This document shows positions 7,853 through 15,279 of a DNA stretch of 26,232 nucleotides, piece by piece. A model generated the notes under the pieces. That model was not told where the DNA came from, did no database searches, and saw only the letters and a list, made by a program, of their open reading frames with translations. The DNA is taken from the NCBI GenBank assembly GCA_964634685.1, contig CAZWLD010000033.1:1-26232 (forward strand). The letters are read 5' to 3'. How positions within the stretch are numbered: the first letter of the stretch is position 1; the number at the start of each line of letters is the position of its first letter. The translations under genes were made by a program, and so were the position numbers. The DNA comes from CAZWLD01 sp964634685. Lineage in GTDB: Bacteria; Bacillota_I; Bacilli_A; Acholeplasmatales; JAEDCM01.

Positions 7853-8601
7853 AAATTATTTCGCTAAATCTTCATTGTTTGCAGGAAGATAATTTATTAG
7901 AAAAATTAAAAAAAGTTGCGGCCTTTATCAATACTAATGATATTGATATTTGTTTATTTCAGGAGGTAGCTCAACATAAGGATAGCAAAGTAATAAAGGA
8001 TAATATCAGGGAAGGTAATAATTGTTATCTTTTGAAGGGAATGCTTGATTATCCTTATGAAATGTATTTTGAAACAAAGAAGCTTGGCTTTGAGGTATAT
8101 GAAGAGGGTTTAGCTATTTTGTCAAAAAAGCCGTTAGAAAATAAAGGCTTTACCTATATTACAAAAACGACTGATTATAATAATTGGTTGACGAGAATTG
8201 CCCTTTATGGTGATTATGAGGGTATTACCTTCTTTAATATTCATTTAGGCTGGACCCTTTGGATAGAAACAATTGAGGAACAGATTGACAAGGTTTCAGA
8301 AATGGCTCTAAATAAGGATAATCAAGTTATGATTTTGGGTGATTATAATTGTTGCTTTAAGTCTCCTCAATATCAATATTTTGTTAATAAAGGCTTTTAT
8401 TCGGCTGTGGAGCTCTTGAATTTTGATATAATCAAGAATCCATCCTTTAATCGTGATTTAGATAATGGTCAAAAGGAAAATCGTTTTATCGATCATGTTT
8501 TAATGAATAAAAAAATGGAAATAATAGACTTCAAGGTTTTATTCCAAGACAATCCTGTATCCGACCATAATATGATCTATTTGGAGATAAAAAATGGATA
8601 G
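7849..8601 (+). CDS. Endonuclease/exonuclease/phosphatase-family hydrolase
   Basis: 250-residue member of the EEP (DNase I-like) superfamily of metal-dependent phosphodiesterases. Family landmarks in order are SLNLH (N7), LFQEV with metal-binding E39, FNIHLGW, ILGDYN with the catalytic D and N, and terminal VSDHNMIYLE (D239, H240). No signal peptide is present, so it is cytoplasmic. EEP substrates range from DNA (ExoIII) to sphingomyelin, inositol phosphates and nucleotides, and nothing here singles one out. It is tightly coupled between mfd (4-nt overlap) and the amidohydrolase (8-nt overlap). A DNA-repair role beside mfd is tempting but unproven, since tight packing may reflect compaction only. 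Confidence 0.85.
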   Translation: MKIISLNLHCLQEDNLLEKLKKVAAFINTNDIDICLFQEVAQHKDSKVIKDNIREGNNCYLLKGMLDYPYEMYFETKKLGFEVYEEGLAILSKKPLENKGFTYITKTTDYNNWLTRIALYGDYEGITFFNIHLGWTLWIETIEEQIDKVSEMALNKDNQVMILGDYNCCFKSPQYQYFVNKGFYSAVELLNFDIIKNPSFNRDLDNGQKENRFIDHVLMNKKMEIIDFKVLFQDNPVSDHNMIYLEIKNG

Positions 8602-9646
8602 GGTATTTTATGATCTTCATCAAATTCCTGAAAAATCGGGATGTGAATTTAAAACAAGTCGGTATATCTTAGATTATTTAAAGAAATATGATTGTCATAC
8701 CTTCATCGTGGAACCAACAAATGTCATTGCCTTTTTTGATTTTAAGGCTTCAAAAACAATTGCCTTTCGAGCAGATATGGATGGGTTGCCAATTAATGAA
8801 GAAACATATTTAGAATATATATCACATAATGGTTATATGCATGCCTGTGGACATGATTGTCATATGACGATAGCTCTTTCTTTGGTTGACTATGTTTCGA
8901 AAAATCATTTTTCCAAAAATGTTTGTTTTATCTTTCAATCATCAGAGGAGACAAATGCTGGGGCTTTGAATGTTGTTAATTCGGGAATATTTGAAAAATA
9001 TCAAATTGACGAGCTTTATGGATTTCATGTGTGGCCAGATTTACCTTTGGGGGTTATTTCCTCAACCGAAGGGGCAATGATGGCCGGGGCTAATGAAATT
9101 ACGATTACCATTAAAGGTAAACAAGCTCACTGCGCTACCTACGAAAAGGGAATCGATGCTTTATATTTAGGCACCAAGCTTATAGGTGAAATTTATGAGA
9201 AGGAAGCCTTGGTAAAGGAACGTCATGTCCTCCGCTTTGGATCATTTAATAGTGGAACGGCAATGAATATAATCAGTGATAAAACAATTATAAAGGGTTC
9301 AATTCGAACCTTTAGTGAGGAAGTATTAGATCAATTACTAGAAATCATTAATGAAGTTTGTCAAAAGTATAACGGTACCTTAGATATAAAAAAAGGGTAT
9401 CCTGTTTTAATCAATGATTCAGAGCTTTTTGCGAAAAACAAAGCGATTAATCATCATTTAGAAGAAGCAGTGATGATTTCGGAGGATTTTTCTTTCTATC
9501 GAGAAAAAACAAGAATTATGTTTATGTTTTTAGGCTTGGGCACAAATATTCCTCTTCATAGTTCAAATTTTTATGTTCCAACTATAGCCATAAAATATGG
9601 TTTTGAAGCTTATATAAAAATAATTAATGAATATAAGAAAATATAG
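8594..9646 (+). CDS. M20 family amidohydrolase (N-acyl amino acid deacylase-like)
   Basis: 350-residue M20D metallo-amidohydrolase, somewhat short for the family (about 370-400). Metal-binding elements are visible: FRADMDGLP (D61), HACGHDCH (H83, H87), SSEET (E118/E119), GFHVWP (H145) and LHSSNF near the C-terminus. The IKGKQAHCATYEKGIDA segment belongs to the dimerisation/lid domain. Relatives include N-acetyldiaminopimelate deacetylase, hippurate hydrolase and indole-acetyl-amino-acid hydrolases. Lysine/cell-wall DAP synthesis is one possibility, but no dap gene is nearby. GGAG 7 nt upstream sets the start, inside the end of the previous gene. It is the last gene of the mfd operon. Confidence 0.88.
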   Translation: MDRVFYDLHQIPEKSGCEFKTSRYILDYLKKYDCHTFIVEPTNVIAFFDFKASKTIAFRADMDGLPINEETYLEYISHNGYMHACGHDCHMTIALSLVDYVSKNHFSKNVCFIFQSSEETNAGALNVVNSGIFEKYQIDELYGFHVWPDLPLGVISSTEGAMMAGANEITITIKGKQAHCATYEKGIDALYLGTKLIGEIYEKEALVKERHVLRFGSFNSGTAMNIISDKTIIKGSIRTFSEEVLDQLLEIINEVCQKYNGTLDIKKGYPVLINDSELFAKNKAINHHLEEAVMISEDFSFYREKTRIMFMFLGLGTNIPLHSSNFYVPTIAIKYGFEAYIKIINEYKKI

Positions 9647-9662
9647 TGCAATTCAATTGCAC
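9646..9662. repeat. 17-bp palindrome at the end of the mfd operon
   Basis: GTGCAATT (9646-9653), C, AATTGCAC (9655-9662) form perfect 8-bp arms starting on the last base of the amidohydrolase stop codon. It could be a weak terminator hairpin, but an A-rich rather than T-rich stretch follows. Confidence 0.5.
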
Positions 9663-9708
9663 AATAAAATATTTTATTTATTATGCAAAAGCACTTCACA
9701 ATAAATAA

Positions 9709-9939
9709 TATCAAAGCTTTGAATTCCTGTTTATCCGAAAAAAAAGTGATATTGAAGATTCAATAATTCGAATAATTAAGGATAAGCCATCAGTTACAAT
9801 AGAAGAACTTTCAAATATTGTTGATAAATCCAAACGAACTATCCAAACATATATTAATTCTTTAAAGGAAAAGGGAATTATTTACAGAGAAGGTTCTAAC
9901 AAAAATGGTGCTTGGGTGAGTAACTCATCTATTGAATAA
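9709..9939 (+). pseudogene. Remnant of a winged-helix C-terminal domain (AlbA/ATP-binding regulator type)
   Basis: A frame open from a stop at 9706-9708 to TAA at 9937-9939 has no usable start codon. It encodes a helix-turn-helix resembling the C-terminal winged helix of COG2865-type (AlbA_2, 'divergent AAA-4') regulators: IIRIIKDKPSVTIEELS, then DKSKRTIQTYINSLKEKG, then IIYREGSNKNGAWV. The rest of such a protein (about 400 residues) is absent, and the DNA immediately upstream is the end of the mfd operon. It is best read as the 3' scar of a deleted accessory gene. The domain type is confident; the exact parent family less so. Confidence 0.7.
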
Positions 9940-9948
9940 AAACCAAAA

Positions 9949-9984
9949 TTTTCCCTCACTTAGCTAATAATGAGTGAGGAAAAA
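9949..9984. repeat. Inverted repeat, possible terminator
   Basis: CCTCACT (9954-9960) and AGTGAGG (9973-9979) form 7-bp arms, extended by T/A pairs past one mismatch, 10 nt after the remnant gene's stop. It probably terminated the lost gene. Confidence 0.5.
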
Positions 9985-10070
9985 ATGTTAGTTTAAAATA
10001 ATTCAAAAAAGAAAAGGAAATACACAACATAAATGCAATAAAGTATATAAAACAATTAACGAATAGATAA

Positions 10071-10116
10071 TGGACAGTTTTATGAATTTTAAAAAAGTGT
10101 CCAGTATAAATGGACA
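10071..10116. promoter_or_regulatory. Three TGGACA boxes upstream of the AAA ATPase promoter
   Basis: TGGACA occurs at 10071-10076 and 10111-10116, with its complement TGTCCA at 10098-10103. All end within 7 bp of the -35 box at 10123. A regulator site is plausible. Confidence 0.35.
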
Positions 10117-10122
10117 AAGTAA

Positions 10123-10151
10123 TTGATTTTTAAAAAACTGTATAGTATAAT
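10123..10151 (+). promoter_or_regulatory. Promoter of the AAA ATPase gene
   Basis: TTGATT (10123-10128) and TATAAT (10146-10151) are 17 bp apart. They precede a GAGGTG ribosome site and ATG at 10178. Confidence 0.65.
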
Positions 10152-10177
10152 GTAAGCAAAGATATTGAGGTGTACTT

Positions 10178-11359
10178 ATGGTTATTAGAGAAAAGTATTT
10201 AAGAGCAATTAGGGGATTCTATGACAGTGATTTAATTAAGGTCATCACAGGTGTTAGAAGATGTGGTAAATCGGTTATTTTAGAAACTATTATGAATGAG
10301 ATTAAGAAAAAAACTACTAATATTATTTACCTTAATTTTGAGAAAACGACTGATTTTGACAAAGCTAGTGATGTAAAATCTCTTATAAATTATGTAAATG
10401 ATAATAGAGAAAAAGGAAAATGCTATTGTTTTTTTGACGAAATACAAGAATTAGATGATTGGCAGGTAGCAGTCAAAGATTTAAGACTTGATAATTGTTC
10501 AGTATTTGTTACAGGATCTAATTCAAAATTATTGTCGAGTGAATTCTTAACATTGCTTAGTGGTCGTTTCGTTTCATTTAGAATAAGACCATTTGTTTAT
10601 AAAGAAATAAAAGAGTATTCAGCTGAATTAGGCATTAATATTGATGTTGCTAATTATTTAATCTGGGGAGGTTTTCCTGGAAGATTTAATAACACCACAT
10701 TAGATGGCACAAAAACTTATTTGTCAGATTTAGAGAGCACAATTGTAATAAATGACTTAATTAAGCGATACAAAATAAGAAAAGAAGTTCCGTTTAAAAA
10801 GATTGTTAATTATGTTTTATGTAGTAATTCTAGAATATTTTCACTTAGATCAATTCATAGGTATATGAAAAATGATTTTCCTGATTTATCAATAATGACA
10901 GTTGCCAAATATATGGAGCATTTAAAGGAAGCTTATATAATTGATGAGATTCCTCAATATTCAACTAAAACAAAACGTGAACTTCAATATTATGGTAAAA
11001 TATATAATTCAGATGTTTGTTTTAATTCATTAAGAGCTAATAACAACAGATATGATATTGATCATAATCTAGAAAATATTATCTATAATGAACTTTTATA
11101 TATGGGTTATGATTTAAAAATTTATAATAATAATGGAAAAGAAATAGATTTCATAGCGTCAAAAGATAATAAAACATTCTATATTCAAGTTGCTTATAGT
11201 GTTGCAGATGAAAAAGCTTATAATCGAGAAATGGGTGCTTTTAAAGATTTAGATAATTTAAATCAAAAAATATTAATCACTAATGATATTATTGATTATT
11301 CTACATCAACTATAAAACATATTAAATTGGAAGATTTTTTGATGATGGAAGAACTTTAA
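10178..11359 (+). CDS. AAA_14/DUF4143 ATPase with nuclease-like C-terminus
   Basis: 393-residue protein of the widespread AAA_14-DUF4143 family (COG1373). The N-terminal ATPase has Walker A GVRRCGKS at 25-32, Walker B CYCFFDEIQEL near residue 90, and a sensor-like VTGSNSKLLSSE followed by LSGRF. The C-terminal half ends in a PD-(D/E)XK-like pattern, GKEIDFIASKDNKTFYIQVA, where D-x(n)-Q-x replaces the usual ExK. Roles are poorly known; many copies sit in accessory or defence islands. It is a single-gene unit with its own promoter, beside a decayed regulator gene and a toxin-antitoxin pair, which supports acquired DNA. Family call is firm; function is not claimed. Confidence 0.88.
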   Translation: MVIREKYLRAIRGFYDSDLIKVITGVRRCGKSVILETIMNEIKKKTTNIIYLNFEKTTDFDKASDVKSLINYVNDNREKGKCYCFFDEIQELDDWQVAVKDLRLDNCSVFVTGSNSKLLSSEFLTLLSGRFVSFRIRPFVYKEIKEYSAELGINIDVANYLIWGGFPGRFNNTTLDGTKTYLSDLESTIVINDLIKRYKIRKEVPFKKIVNYVLCSNSRIFSLRSIHRYMKNDFPDLSIMTVAKYMEHLKEAYIIDEIPQYSTKTKRELQYYGKIYNSDVCFNSLRANNNRYDIDHNLENIIYNELLYMGYDLKIYNNNGKEIDFIASKDNKTFYIQVAYSVADEKAYNREMGAFKDLDNLNQKILITNDIIDYSTSTIKHIKLEDFLMMEEL

Positions 11360-11682
11360 TTTGTTGTTAATAATATGGAGTTGATTTAAAAAATTCTCTA
11401 ACAATTGTTTTTGTTTCAAAAAAGCGAAATACCATCTTTTCTACAGCCATTAATATTACTTATTTTATGGAAAGGAAATAAAGTAACAATTAGAGCACCT
11501 TAATAAGGGATTTTTTGGTTCTGCTTGCCATCATAGCGCATCTTCTGTTTGAAAACAGCCATAAAAATTGCCTGGCATCGTTATCGAGCATAAAGAAAGC
11601 ACCGATCAGATTTCTTTGACCGATGCTAACAAACCACTATTTTATTGTGATTTAAACTGGAATCTACAAAGCTGAATTTCAC
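11360..11682. other. Gene-free stretch between ATPase and toxin gene
   Basis: I see no ORF with a ribosome site. The right part is visibly less AT-rich than the surroundings, like the toxin-antitoxin genes, and carries the terminator at 11591-11627. A minus-strand patch near 11520-11580 reads as short peptide-like segments interrupted by stops; I recognise no family in it. Confidence 0.5.
11591..11627 (-). terminator. Terminator of the dinJ-yafQ operon
   Basis: On the minus strand, 11627-11618 pairs with 11607-11598: a 10-bp stem with two G-U pairs and a 10-nt loop. It is followed by TTTCTTTA (11597-11590). Confidence 0.65.
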
Positions 11683-11922
11683 TTATTTCTTAAATAACTC
11701 AGAATGTGTTCCAAGCCGATAAAGCATTAAAACAAGTACATCTCCACGAATCTCATAAATAAGAAGCCAGTCCGGTTCAATGTGACATTCACGAGCTCCT
11801 TTGTAGTTCCCGGTGAGATCATGATCTTTGTATTTTTCATCCAGCGTGCCGCCATTCGCTAGAATATCGATCACCACAAACAGTTTATTAAGATTCTTAT
11901 TTTGCTTCTTTGTATGCTTCAA
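11683..11922 (-). CDS. YafQ-family mRNA interferase toxin, 5' end probably frameshifted
   Basis: 79 residues from a TTG at 11922. The YafQ signature is clear: KDHDLTGNYKGARECHIEPDWLLIYEI and LGTHSELF. The histidines, aspartate, tryptophan and terminal phenylalanine known to matter in E. coli YafQ are all kept. YafQ cleaves mRNA on the ribosome and is neutralised by DinJ. Upstream of the TTG, the same frame continues with TNQFKKD, typical of the family's N-terminus, but has no start codon. The natural ATG (11956-11954, one nt after the antitoxin stop) reads MRYR and then shifts out of frame. A small deletion (about 2 nt) in the 5' end would explain this. The toxin is therefore likely inactive or made from a weak TTG start. 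Confidence 0.75.
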   Translation of the reverse strand: MKHTKKQNKNLNKLFVVIDILANGGTLDEKYKDHDLTGNYKGARECHIEPDWLLIYEIRGDVLVLMLYRLGTHSELFKK

Positions 11923-11957
11923 ATCCTTCTTAAACTGATTGGTAACGGTACCTCATT

Positions 11958-12230
11958 TCATTCTTTAAGTGCTTCCTTCAGAGTATCCATACTGGAATAT
12001 TTTGGTGCAGAAGAATCAGACATCTTTTTTCGTCCTTCCTCAATCGCAGCAGCTGTTGTTTCATTCGGTACATCTAATTTCAGTTCAAAAGGGATGCCTT
12101 GTTCACGGATAGCTGTTCTTAGGAACATATTTACAGCGGTTGTCATATTTAGACCGAGTTCATTGAAAATTTCTTCAGCTTGATCCTTGATATCCTTATC
12201 TATTCTAATATTTAAATTTGTTGTTGCCAT
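11958..12230 (-). CDS. DinJ/RelB-family antitoxin
   Basis: 90-residue ribbon-helix-helix antitoxin. The N-terminal strand TTNLNIRIDKDIKDQAEEIF and the helix-turn NELGLNMTTAVNMFLRTAIREQGIPFEL are typical of DinJ. The C-terminal tail wraps the toxin in known complexes. I chose ATG 12230 (GGAGG 7 nt upstream) over an in-frame ATG at 12248. It is first in the pair, with its stop one nt before the original toxin start. DinJ-YafQ normally represses its own promoter. Base composition is less AT-rich than the flanking housekeeping genes, suggesting horizontal acquisition. Intact here, while the toxin looks damaged. Confidence 0.9.
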   Translation of the reverse strand: MATTNLNIRIDKDIKDQAEEIFNELGLNMTTAVNMFLRTAIREQGIPFELKLDVPNETTAAAIEEGRKKMSDSSAPKYSSMDTLKEALKE

Positions 12231-12252
12231 ATAGACACCTCCATTCAAGCAT

Positions 12253-12280
12253 AGTATATGTAAAAAATATCTTTTGTCAA
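12253..12280 (-). promoter_or_regulatory. Promoter of the dinJ-yafQ operon
   Basis: On the minus strand, a perfect TTGACA (12280-12275) and TATACT (12258-12253) are 16 bp apart, just upstream of the GGAGG ribosome site. A second TGACA lies 5 nt upstream of the -35 box. Confidence 0.65.
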
Positions 12281-12433
12281 CACATTGTCATTAGTCATTA
12301 TGTTAGCTGTAAATTTTCTATTAAAATACATCAAAACATTATGCGTATCCATCTGAAAACATCAATTATATTCATCATGTCCGCTTTCTTCATACATATC
12401 TTTGACCATACTTTATTTAGAAATTTTTCTAAG

Positions 12434-12482
12434 GTATAAAAAATAGGATACTTTGGCGTAAATGCTTAGGTATCCTTTTTTG
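12434..12482. terminator. Bidirectional terminator hairpin
   Basis: AGGATAC (12445-12451) and GTATCCT (12470-12476) form the stem. An A-run lies on the left and a T-run on the right. It serves the minus-strand aminotransferase and insulates the dinJ promoter region. Confidence 0.65.
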
Positions 12483-12503
12483 TTTGTATATTACTTTTTG
12501 ATA

Positions 12504-13652
12504 TTATAAATTTTTTTCAAGATCATTTATATATTTTTCTAATCGATTTAAGGCCTCAACTAAAACATCCTTATTTACACAGTAGCTAATTCTTACATAT
12601 CCTTCACAATCAAAGTAGATTCCAGGAATTAAGCAGACATGATATTCATTGAGGAATTTTAAACAAAAATCGTAGGAGGACATTTTATATTTAGCTATTT
12701 TTGGAAAAATATAAAATGCACCCTCTGGTTTTACAACCTCAAGACCCATCGATAGAAGACGATTATAAACGTAATCTCGTCTTTCCTTGTAGGAATTAAC
12801 CATCTCCAAAGGATTATAATCTAATGCCTTTATACAAGCCTTTTGAATGAAGGAATTGACAGTCGTAACCATAAATTGATGATATTTGACTATTTCACTT
12901 GCGATTTCTTTATCAGCCAATAAATAGCCAACACGCCAACCGGTCATTGCATACGATTTAGAGAAGCTTTTAGTAACGATTATCTGTTTCCTTATATCCT
13001 GATAAGTTGAAAAGCTAGGAACTCTTTTTTGATAGACTAACGACTCATAACAGTCATCACAAATGATAAAAATAGGCTTACCCTTAATTGCATCGTGAAT
13101 ATTCTTTAGTGTTTCCTCGGTATAAATTGTTCCAGTTGGGTTATTTGGTGATGTAATAACAATGCACTTGGTTTTTTCGGTAATGACATTATCGATCATT
13201 TCTTTACTGATTTGAAAATTATTTACGGATGTATCAAGCTTAACATATTTTGCTCCCGCGAGTTTGAGTGATGATTCATAGAGACTAAAGGCCGGGGTTG
13301 GAATAATAACCTCATCGCCGCGATTTAAAATGGAAAATAAAGAAGCGGTAATGGCTTCTGTTGAGCCGTTTGTGACGATTATTTCATCACTATTGTAGGA
13401 AACATTATTGGTTTTAAGCTCATATTCGCTAATTTTCGCAATTAAATCGTTGTATCCTATTGTCGGGGCATAATGGGTATATTTGTCATCAAGGGCTTTT
13501 TTAGCCTCATCGCATATTTCCTGTGGTGTATCAAAATCAGGCTCTCCTAAGGTTAATAAAAGTGAATCTTTAATTCCTAAAGCAATTTGATTAAAGCTTC
13601 TAATACCACTTAATTGAGCCTTTAATACTTCCTTATTCATAAATTCTTTCAT
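12504..13652 (-). CDS. PLP-dependent aminotransferase, class I (aspartate-type)
   Basis: 382-residue fold-type I aminotransferase of the AspB/PatA subgroup. These enzymes transfer amino groups between an amino acid (often Asp or an aromatic) and 2-oxoglutarate. Visible are LTLGEPDFDTP near the N-terminus, SPNNPTGTIY, the CDDCYESLVY segment, and the PLP-lysine motif SFSKSYAMTGWRVGY with K232. A conserved arginine near the end (GYVRISYC) would bind the substrate carboxylate. I chose ATG 13652 (AAGGAG 9 nt upstream) over an upstream in-frame ATG at 13685. The gene is monocistronic and divergent from uppP. The exact substrate cannot be told from sequence. Confidence 0.9.
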   Translation of the reverse strand: MKEFMNKEVLKAQLSGIRSFNQIALGIKDSLLLTLGEPDFDTPQEICDEAKKALDDKYTHYAPTIGYNDLIAKISEYELKTNNVSYNSDEIIVTNGSTEAITASLFSILNRGDEVIIPTPAFSLYESSLKLAGAKYVKLDTSVNNFQISKEMIDNVITEKTKCIVITSPNNPTGTIYTEETLKNIHDAIKGKPIFIICDDCYESLVYQKRVPSFSTYQDIRKQIIVTKSFSKSYAMTGWRVGYLLADKEIASEIVKYHQFMVTTVNSFIQKACIKALDYNPLEMVNSYKERRDYVYNRLLSMGLEVVKPEGAFYIFPKIAKYKMSSYDFCLKFLNEYHVCLIPGIYFDCEGYVRISYCVNKDVLVEALNRLEKYINDLEKNL

Positions 13653-13676
13653 ATGAAACAACTCCTTTTTAGGAAT

Positions 13677-13682
13677 ATTATA
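13677..13682 (-). promoter_or_regulatory. -10 box of the minus-strand aminotransferase
   Basis: A consensus TATAAT on the minus strand lies 25-30 nt upstream of the start at 13652. No convincing -35 box was found. Confidence 0.4.
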
Positions 13683-13724
13683 CACCAGTTATGATTATTT
13701 GTGATTAATAAACTAATGATTTTA

Positions 13725-13753
13725 TTGTTTTTTTCGTTATGCTTTACTATAAT
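13725..13753 (+). promoter_or_regulatory. uppP: uppP promoter
   Basis: TTGTTT (13725-13730) and TATAAT (13748-13753) are 17 bp apart. GGAGG at 13760-13764 follows. Confidence 0.6.
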
Positions 13754-13773
13754 ATCAGTGGAGGCGATTTTTG

Positions 13774-14619
13774 ATGCCAGAAAAAATAATTGTTTTGCTT
13801 AAGTATATTTTAGTTGCTTTTGTGCAAGGAGTGGGAGAAATCCTACCAATATCATCATCAGGTCATATGGTTATTGTTCAAAGACTTTTAGGCTTACAAA
13901 GTAGTGATTTGGCTTTTGAGGTTTTCTTGCATTTTGCTTCGTTGATTGCGATTATTTTCTTTTTCCGAAAAAAGCTTTGGTCGTTAATTAAAGATTTCTT
14001 TTTGTTTATATTTAAAAGACCAAATGTTGATTCGGAAGAATATTTGCCAATGAAGAAGAATTATATGCTAGCATGGTACATTGTAATTGCAAGTATTCCC
14101 GCCGCTATCTTTGGCTTTTTGTTAAGTGATTTAATTGAAGAAAAATTATCAAATTTATTATTTGTTGGAATCTTTTTGTTTGCCACAGCTCTTTTATTGT
14201 TTGGTTCAACGTTGATTAAGCGGGGAAAACAAATGGAGGATATGAAGTGGTATAATGCTTTAATCATCGGATTGTTTCAGTGCCTTGGAATTATGCCAGG
14301 TATTTCTCGAAGTGGCTCTTGTATTGTCGGTGGAGCAAGTCAACGTCTTGAACAAAGTGATGCGGCCGAGTTTGCTTTTTTATTAGCAATTCCTATTATG
14401 CTCGGTAGTGCTGTTTTTAAAGTGTCAGATATTGGGGTTGCTTTAAAACAAACAGAGATAATAATTCCTTATCTTGTGGCTTTTATCGTAACGCTAGTCG
14501 TAACCTATTTTAGCTTAAGAATCTTTCTTACAATTGTCAGAAAAATCAAATTATCATATTTTTCGATTTATTGTTGCGCGATGGGATTAATTTCAATAGT
14601 TTTATATTTTGTATTGTAA
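13774..14619 (+). CDS. uppP: Undecaprenyl-diphosphatase UppP (BacA)
   Basis: 281-residue integral membrane phosphatase that recycles undecaprenyl pyrophosphate to the monophosphate lipid carrier for peptidoglycan and wall polymers. It confers bacitracin resistance when abundant. Both active-site motifs are present: GEILPISSSGH (residues about 21-31) and PGISRSGS near 173-179. Several hydrophobic segments consistent with the polytopic fold follow, including those starting near residues 95, 120 and 225. The start is ATG 13774 (GGAGG 9 nt upstream) rather than the TTG one codon earlier. Its presence argues that the organism has a cell wall. spoVT follows 75 nt later with its own regulatory region. 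Confidence 0.96.
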   Translation: MPEKIIVLLKYILVAFVQGVGEILPISSSGHMVIVQRLLGLQSSDLAFEVFLHFASLIAIIFFFRKKLWSLIKDFFLFIFKRPNVDSEEYLPMKKNYMLAWYIVIASIPAAIFGFLLSDLIEEKLSNLLFVGIFLFATALLLFGSTLIKRGKQMEDMKWYNALIIGLFQCLGIMPGISRSGSCIVGGASQRLEQSDAAEFAFLLAIPIMLGSAVFKVSDIGVALKQTEIIIPYLVAFIVTLVVTYFSLRIFLTIVRKIKLSYFSIYCCAMGLISIVLYFVL

Positions 14620-14634
14620 TTTTCGACATCTTTT

Positions 14635-14664
14635 GTAATAATTTTCTAAAATGCTTCCATACTA
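14635..14664 (+). promoter_or_regulatory. spoVT: spoVT upstream region with a sigma-G-like -10 box
   Basis: CATACTA (14658-14664) equals the Bacillus forespore sigma-G -10 consensus CATWHTA. A GTAATA (14635-14640) 17 bp upstream only partly matches the sigma-F/G -35. No good sigma-A pair was seen. Tentative. Confidence 0.3.
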
Positions 14665-14694
14665 ATAATGTAAAAATTATTAGGAGGACATATA

Positions 14695-15231
14695 ATGAAA
14701 ACAACAATTAAAGCTACAGGTGTTGTTAGACGAATTGATGATCTTGGCCGTATCGTTATTCCTAAGGAAATTAGAAGAACTTTAAAAATAAGAGAAGGTG
14801 ATCAATTAGAAATATTAGTTGATCATGATGGATATATTTGTTTAAAAAAATATTCACCTTTAGGCGATTTATCTAATATTGCATATGCCTATATTGATGC
14901 GATTAAGAAAAATATGGATAAGAAAATAATCGTTACGGATTTAGAAAATGTCATTGCTTCCAGTAAGGAGCTTTATAAAAAAATTGATAATAAAGCTATT
15001 GCTAAGGAGCTTGAGGAGATTATTCTAAGAAAAGAAGAATTTAATACTCAGAATCTAAAAATGACAGATGATTTTATCCATGAAGGTATATGCTTTGTTA
15101 AGCCTATTTTATCATATGGTGATGTCTTAGGAGCTATTATCGTTTTATCTACGGATGAATTGTCAAATGAAGAAATAAAGCAAATTGATGTTTTAGTTTC
15201 TTTTTTCGAAAACTATCTATCTAATTATTAA
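14695..15231 (+). CDS. spoVT: SpoVT-type AbrB-family transcriptional regulator
   Basis: 178-residue two-domain regulator with the architecture and length of Bacillus SpoVT. An N-terminal swapped-hairpin AbrB domain (about 1-52, ATGVVRRIDDLGRIVIPKEI and IREGDQLEILVD) binds DNA. A C-terminal GAF-like domain (about 55-178) likely mediates tetramerisation or ligand binding. In Bacillus SpoVT tunes the sigma-G regulon in the forespore. Two-domain AbrB/SpoVT proteins also occur outside strict spore formers, so sporulation is only suggested. AGGAGG precedes the ATG. The gene is single, ending in a good terminator. In Bacillus spoVT follows mfd; here about 6.8 kb of other genes intervene. Confidence 0.92.
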   Translation: MKTTIKATGVVRRIDDLGRIVIPKEIRRTLKIREGDQLEILVDHDGYICLKKYSPLGDLSNIAYAYIDAIKKNMDKKIIVTDLENVIASSKELYKKIDNKAIAKELEEIILRKEEFNTQNLKMTDDFIHEGICFVKPILSYGDVLGAIIVLSTDELSNEEIKQIDVLVSFFENYLSNY

Positions 15232-15261
15232 AAGTGAGTTTGTATGAACTTGCTTTTTTTG
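15232..15261 (+). terminator. spoVT: Terminator after spoVT
   Basis: A 9-bp stem (15232-15240 with 15247-15255, two G-U pairs) has a 6-nt loop and is followed by a T-run. Confidence 0.7.
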
Positions 15262-15279
15262 TTGTTTAAACTGATATTA

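Noticed and set aside
10071..10116. TGGACA repeats as a small CRISPR-like array
   Set aside because: Units are only 6 bp, mixed in orientation and irregularly spaced; more like regulator half-sites.
12218..12439. Plus-strand ORF of 73 codons upstream of the dinJ promoter
   Set aside because: Opposite the dinJ start and promoter, no ribosome site, and no family features.
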